A DNA stretch of 7,786 nt from Nitrospinae bacterium CG22_combo_CG10-13_8_21_14_all_47_10 (GTDB lineage Bacteria > Nitrospinota > Nitrospinia > Nitrospinales > VA-1). This document shows, piece after piece, positions 5,937-7,786 of the stretch; the stretch's first letter is position 1, and each line of letters opens with the position of its first letter. The position numbers and the translations under genes were made by a program. The stretch is taken from the NCBI GenBank assembly GCA_002786505.1, contig PCTK01000198.1, positions 7,092 to 14,877 of the forward strand. Reading direction: 5' to 3'. The notes beneath the pieces are model-generated. The model was not told the origin of the DNA. It searched no databases and saw only the letters and a program-made list of their open reading frames with translations.

Positions 5937-7496
5937 TCAGGGAAGTATGCGTTTCAGGGTTTCCGGCAAACATCTTAGCAAATCTCCTGCGATCAGGGTG
6001 GTTTGGCTTTGGCTTGAGGCAAAGTGATCTCCCGCTTCACCGTGTATATAGGCCCCCGCAATGGAAGCCTGCGAGGGGGATAAACCCTGAGCGATGAGTC
6101 CAGAAATGATTCCGGTCAAAACGTCACCCGACCCACCGGTCGCCATGCCGGCATTTCCTGTAGGATTGATAACTACGGATCCGTCGGCCAACCCAATCAG
6201 ACTTGGGGAACCTTTTAAGACCAGGGTCAAGGAATGATCGCTGGCAAATTTAGAGGCGGTGGTCACACGGTTTTTTTGGATTTCCTCCGTGGGCACTCCG
6301 GTTAAACGGGACATTTCCCTGGGATGTGGGGTGAGAACGGTTTCGGATTGCAATTTTCCCAACCAATCCTTATGGGATGACAACGCGTTCAGGGCATCTG
6401 CATCCAGCACTAATGGGCATTGAATCTGTGGCAGGACCTCACCTAATAAAGCAACTGTTTCCGGATCGGTAGAGATGCCGGGTCCGACAGCGACCACTGA
6501 CTTGCCATTGAGAAGATCCAAAATGGCTTCCTTTGCCTTCAACGACAGGGTGCCGCTGGCAGTTTCAGGCAATGGCACCGTCATCACTTCCATAGGGTGG
6601 AGTTCAAAGGCCTTTTGGCAGGTTTCTGGAAGAGCCAATGTGCATAAACCGGCCCCGGCCCTTAGAACAGCAAGTGCGGTCAGCCCTGCGGCACCGCCTT
6701 TACCTCTTGACCCCGCCAGCACCAGAACATGACCATAACTACCTTTGTGGGAATTGGGATCGCGTTTTGGGAAATAGGATTTTATGTCGCTCTCTTCAGC
6801 TTGATGGACATGGATATTTTGTTTTTCACAGGCCTTTGCCGGAATCCCAATATCAATGAGCCGAATTTCTTTCATGACACCGGCTGACGGATGGAGTAAA
6901 TGGCTTTGTTTGTAGCAGGCCAGGGCAAGGGTCAGGTCGGATTTGACATGCGGCCCCATTAACTGGCCGCTATCGGAGTCCACCCCGGAATTGATATCCA
7001 CCGAGACTACAAACTTTTCGAATTTTTCAAACTGGTTAATTTTGTCGATGACTTTTTCCATGAAGCCGGAGGCGGGTTTGTTCAACCCTGTTCCGAACAC
7101 GGCATCTATGATGACATCGCAATGGCGCAGTTTATGATCCAGGCTGTTCAAGCTGTCCGGGTTCAATTCGGTAACCTGGATTCCTATGTTCAAGGCAGAG
7201 TTGGCGTTGGTCGCGGCAGAGCCTTTCAACTCCGACAATTTCCCGGCTAACAGGACGGTTACTTGAGATCCCAGATTGAATAAATGCCGGGCGATGACAA
7301 ATCCATCTCCGCCGTTATTGCCCTTGCCGCAAAATACGAATATCTTTTTTTGTGATAAGTTGGGAAAAACTTTTTGCAGTTCCCGGACGATTCCAAGCCC
7401 TGCGTTTTCCATGAGGGTGATGCCGGGAATCCCGAAACCATCAATTGCCTGGCGGTCGATGGCCTGCATTTGTTGTGCTGTGACGACGGGGAGCAA
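5937..7496 (-). CDS. nnr: Bifunctional NAD(P)H-hydrate epimerase / ADP-dependent dehydratase
   Basis: Nnr repairs damaged NAD(P)H: the N-terminal YjeF_N domain interconverts R- and S-NAD(P)HX, and the C-terminal YjeF_C ribokinase-like domain dehydrates S-NAD(P)HX using ADP. The start chosen is TTG at 7496, giving 519 residues (E. coli 515). It begins the family N-terminus LPVVTAQQMQAIDRQAID and has AGGAG seven bases upstream. The epimerase domain shows GITLMENAG and GKGNNGGDGFVIARHL (57-65 for the glycine loop). The dehydratase shows HKGSYGHVLVLAGS, VLDADALNAL, LTPHPREMSRLTG and the nucleotide/active-site loop GMATGGSGDVLTG (GGSGD 454-458). The frame stays open to an ATG at 7664, but that 56-residue extension is antisense to a tag remnant and is rejected. 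It is one base upstream of tsaE. Confidence 0.95.
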   Translation of the reverse strand: MLPVVTAQQMQAIDRQAIDGFGIPGITLMENAGLGIVRELQKVFPNLSQKKIFVFCGKGNNGGDGFVIARHLFNLGSQVTVLLAGKLSELKGSAATNANSALNIGIQVTELNPDSLNSLDHKLRHCDVIIDAVFGTGLNKPASGFMEKVIDKINQFEKFEKFVVSVDINSGVDSDSGQLMGPHVKSDLTLALACYKQSHLLHPSAGVMKEIRLIDIGIPAKACEKQNIHVHQAEESDIKSYFPKRDPNSHKGSYGHVLVLAGSRGKGGAAGLTALAVLRAGAGLCTLALPETCQKAFELHPMEVMTVPLPETASGTLSLKAKEAILDLLNGKSVVAVGPGISTDPETVALLGEVLPQIQCPLVLDADALNALSSHKDWLGKLQSETVLTPHPREMSRLTGVPTEEIQKNRVTTASKFASDHSLTLVLKGSPSLIGLADGSVVINPTGNAGMATGGSGDVLTGIISGLIAQGLSPSQASIAGAYIHGEAGDHFASSQSQTTLIAGDLLRCLPETLKRILP

Positions 7497-7503
7497 CGAG
7501 GTT

Positions 7504-7508
7504 CTCCT
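7504..7508 (-). promoter_or_regulatory. Ribosome binding site of nnr
   Basis: AGGAG on the minus strand, seven bases before TTG at 7496. Its quality and spacing, together with the domain boundary, decide the start against the ATG at 7664. Confidence 0.75.
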
Positions 7509-7540
7509 GATAGGGCTGAGAAAAATTTTTATCCAATACA

Positions 7541-7570
7541 ATATTACCTTATAACCTTTCGCGGATTCAA
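7541..7570 (-). promoter_or_regulatory. Possible promoter of nnr-tsaE
   Basis: On the minus strand TTGAAT (7570-7565) and TAATAT (7546-7541) are 18 bases apart, four matches each to the sigma-70 hexamers, about 45 bases before the nnr start. An overlapping TATAAG lies at 7554-7549. The -35 box falls inside the tag remnant, so the promoter would have been recruited after tag was broken. The region is AT-rich and the call is weak. Confidence 0.25.
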
Positions 7571-7676
7571 ATTTGTGGGCTCCACTATCTGCTACGCGTT
7601 TATGCAGGCAACGGGCATGGTCAACGACCACACCGTCGATTGTTTCAGATATAAGGAACTCCAAAACCTCTTCTAA
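7560..7676 (+). pseudogene. tag: 3' remnant of DNA-3-methyladenine glycosylase I
   Basis: Tag removes 3-methyladenine from alkylated DNA as the first step of base-excision repair. The plus strand encodes 38 codons matching only the C-terminus of Tag: RGFKFVGSTICYAFMQATG followed by MVNDHTVDCFR, ending in TAA at 7674. E. coli Tag has RGFKFVGTTICYSFMQACG at the same place. The His and Cys spaced four apart (NDHTVDC) correspond to the second half of the zinc-binding motif (His175/Cys179 in E. coli). Upstream of 7560 the frame stays open but reads antisense to the nnr leader and nnr itself, with no Tag similarity, so roughly 150 N-terminal residues, including the catalytic pocket, are missing. 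It therefore cannot be a working glycosylase. Breakage by deletion or rearrangement is inferred; a chimeric assembly join at about 7560 is the alternative. Confidence 0.85.
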
Positions 7677-7691
7677 CCCGTATATTGCATG

Positions 7692-7714
7692 AAAAAAAGA
7701 TGGCGAACTCCGCC
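7692..7714 (-). terminator. Weak hairpin plus T-tract beyond the tag remnant
   Basis: On the minus strand GGCG-GAGTT-CGCC (7714-7702) is followed, after three bases, by seven T residues (7698-7692). The stem has only four pairs. On the plus strand the same stem lies 25 bases after the tag stop and is followed by TTT. A competing stem GCCTT/AAGGC (7712-7716 with 7723-7727) overlaps it. It may end tag transcription or a minus-strand gene to the right; neither is certain. Confidence 0.25.
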
Positions 7715-7757
7715 TTTAAAATAAGGCTGGGCGACAACTCAAAGAAAGGAATTCGCC

Positions 7758-7786
7758 GTGACAGATTGTATCCTCGATCCAGATCG
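7758..7786 (+). CDS. Possible start of an unidentified gene, cut by window edge
   Basis: GTG at 7758 is preceded by AAGGA with a seven-base gap, a plausible ribosome site, and opens a frame reading MTDCILDPD to the window edge. It would lie 81 bp after the tag stop on the same strand. Nine codons are too few to assign a family. The opposite strand is also open here, from the edge to a TGA at 7741-7739, so a minus-strand gene ending there is an alternative. Confidence 0.35.

Noticed and set aside
7374..7559. Longer tag frame including its upstream open part
   Set aside because: The frame is open to 7374, but this part is the complement of the nnr leader and 5' end and has no Tag similarity; homology starts at 7560.
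7497..7664. N-terminal extension of nnr from the ATG at 7664
   Set aside because: It is antisense to the tag remnant, has no family similarity, and the TTG at 7496 has a strong ribosome site and matches the family start.

Overview
The window is a compact, leftward-reading block of housekeeping genes from a Gram-negative (diderm, LPS-making) bacterium. The complete genes all lie on the minus strand. In transcription order they are nnr, tsaE, lptC, lptA, lptB, rpoN, hpf, ptsN and a ptsI that runs off the left edge. The LPS-bridge genes require an outer membrane, and the lptA-lptB-rpoN-hpf-ptsN order is the classic sigma-54 neighbourhood of Proteobacteria and related phyla. Having enzyme I directly after ptsN, and nnr-tsaE just upstream, suggests a deltaproteobacterial-grade or Nitrospinota-like lineage. 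That placement is inference from gene order and moderate base composition, not a proven assignment.

Right end (about 7500-7786): a 38-codon 3' remnant of tag (DNA-3-methyladenine glycosylase I) lies on the plus strand, back to back with nnr. Its 5' four-fifths are gone. Read antisense, the remnant gives a false 56-residue N-terminal extension to nnr; the better nnr start is a TTG at 7496 with a strong Shine-Dalgarno. A possible second plus-strand gene begins at 7758.

Middle (5376-7496): nnr (NAD(P)HX epimerase/dehydratase) and tsaE (tRNA t6A synthesis ATPase) are separated by one base and probably co-transcribed. A 77-bp gap with a hairpin plus T-tract then separates them from lptC.

Left and centre (1-5375): lptC and lptA overlap by 11 bp, and lptB follows after 3 bp. 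These encode most of the periplasmic bridge and the ATPase that move LPS to the outer membrane. rpoN (sigma-54), hpf (ribosome hibernation factor), ptsN (EIIA-Ntr) and ptsI (enzyme I) follow with short gaps. The last four link nitrogen/carbon status, alternative-sigma transcription and ribosome dormancy. rapZ and an HPr/NPr gene, often found here, are absent between ptsN and ptsI.

I found no undescribed system. The points most worth a second look are the tag remnant at the nnr 5' end, the short LptC lacking its usual C-terminal strands, the rapZ/HPr-less ptsN-ptsI junction, and an enzyme I whose phospho-histidine loop lacks a usually conserved arginine. There is no gene-free stretch longer than 300 bases, and I saw no RNA genes, CRISPR arrays or insertion sequences.
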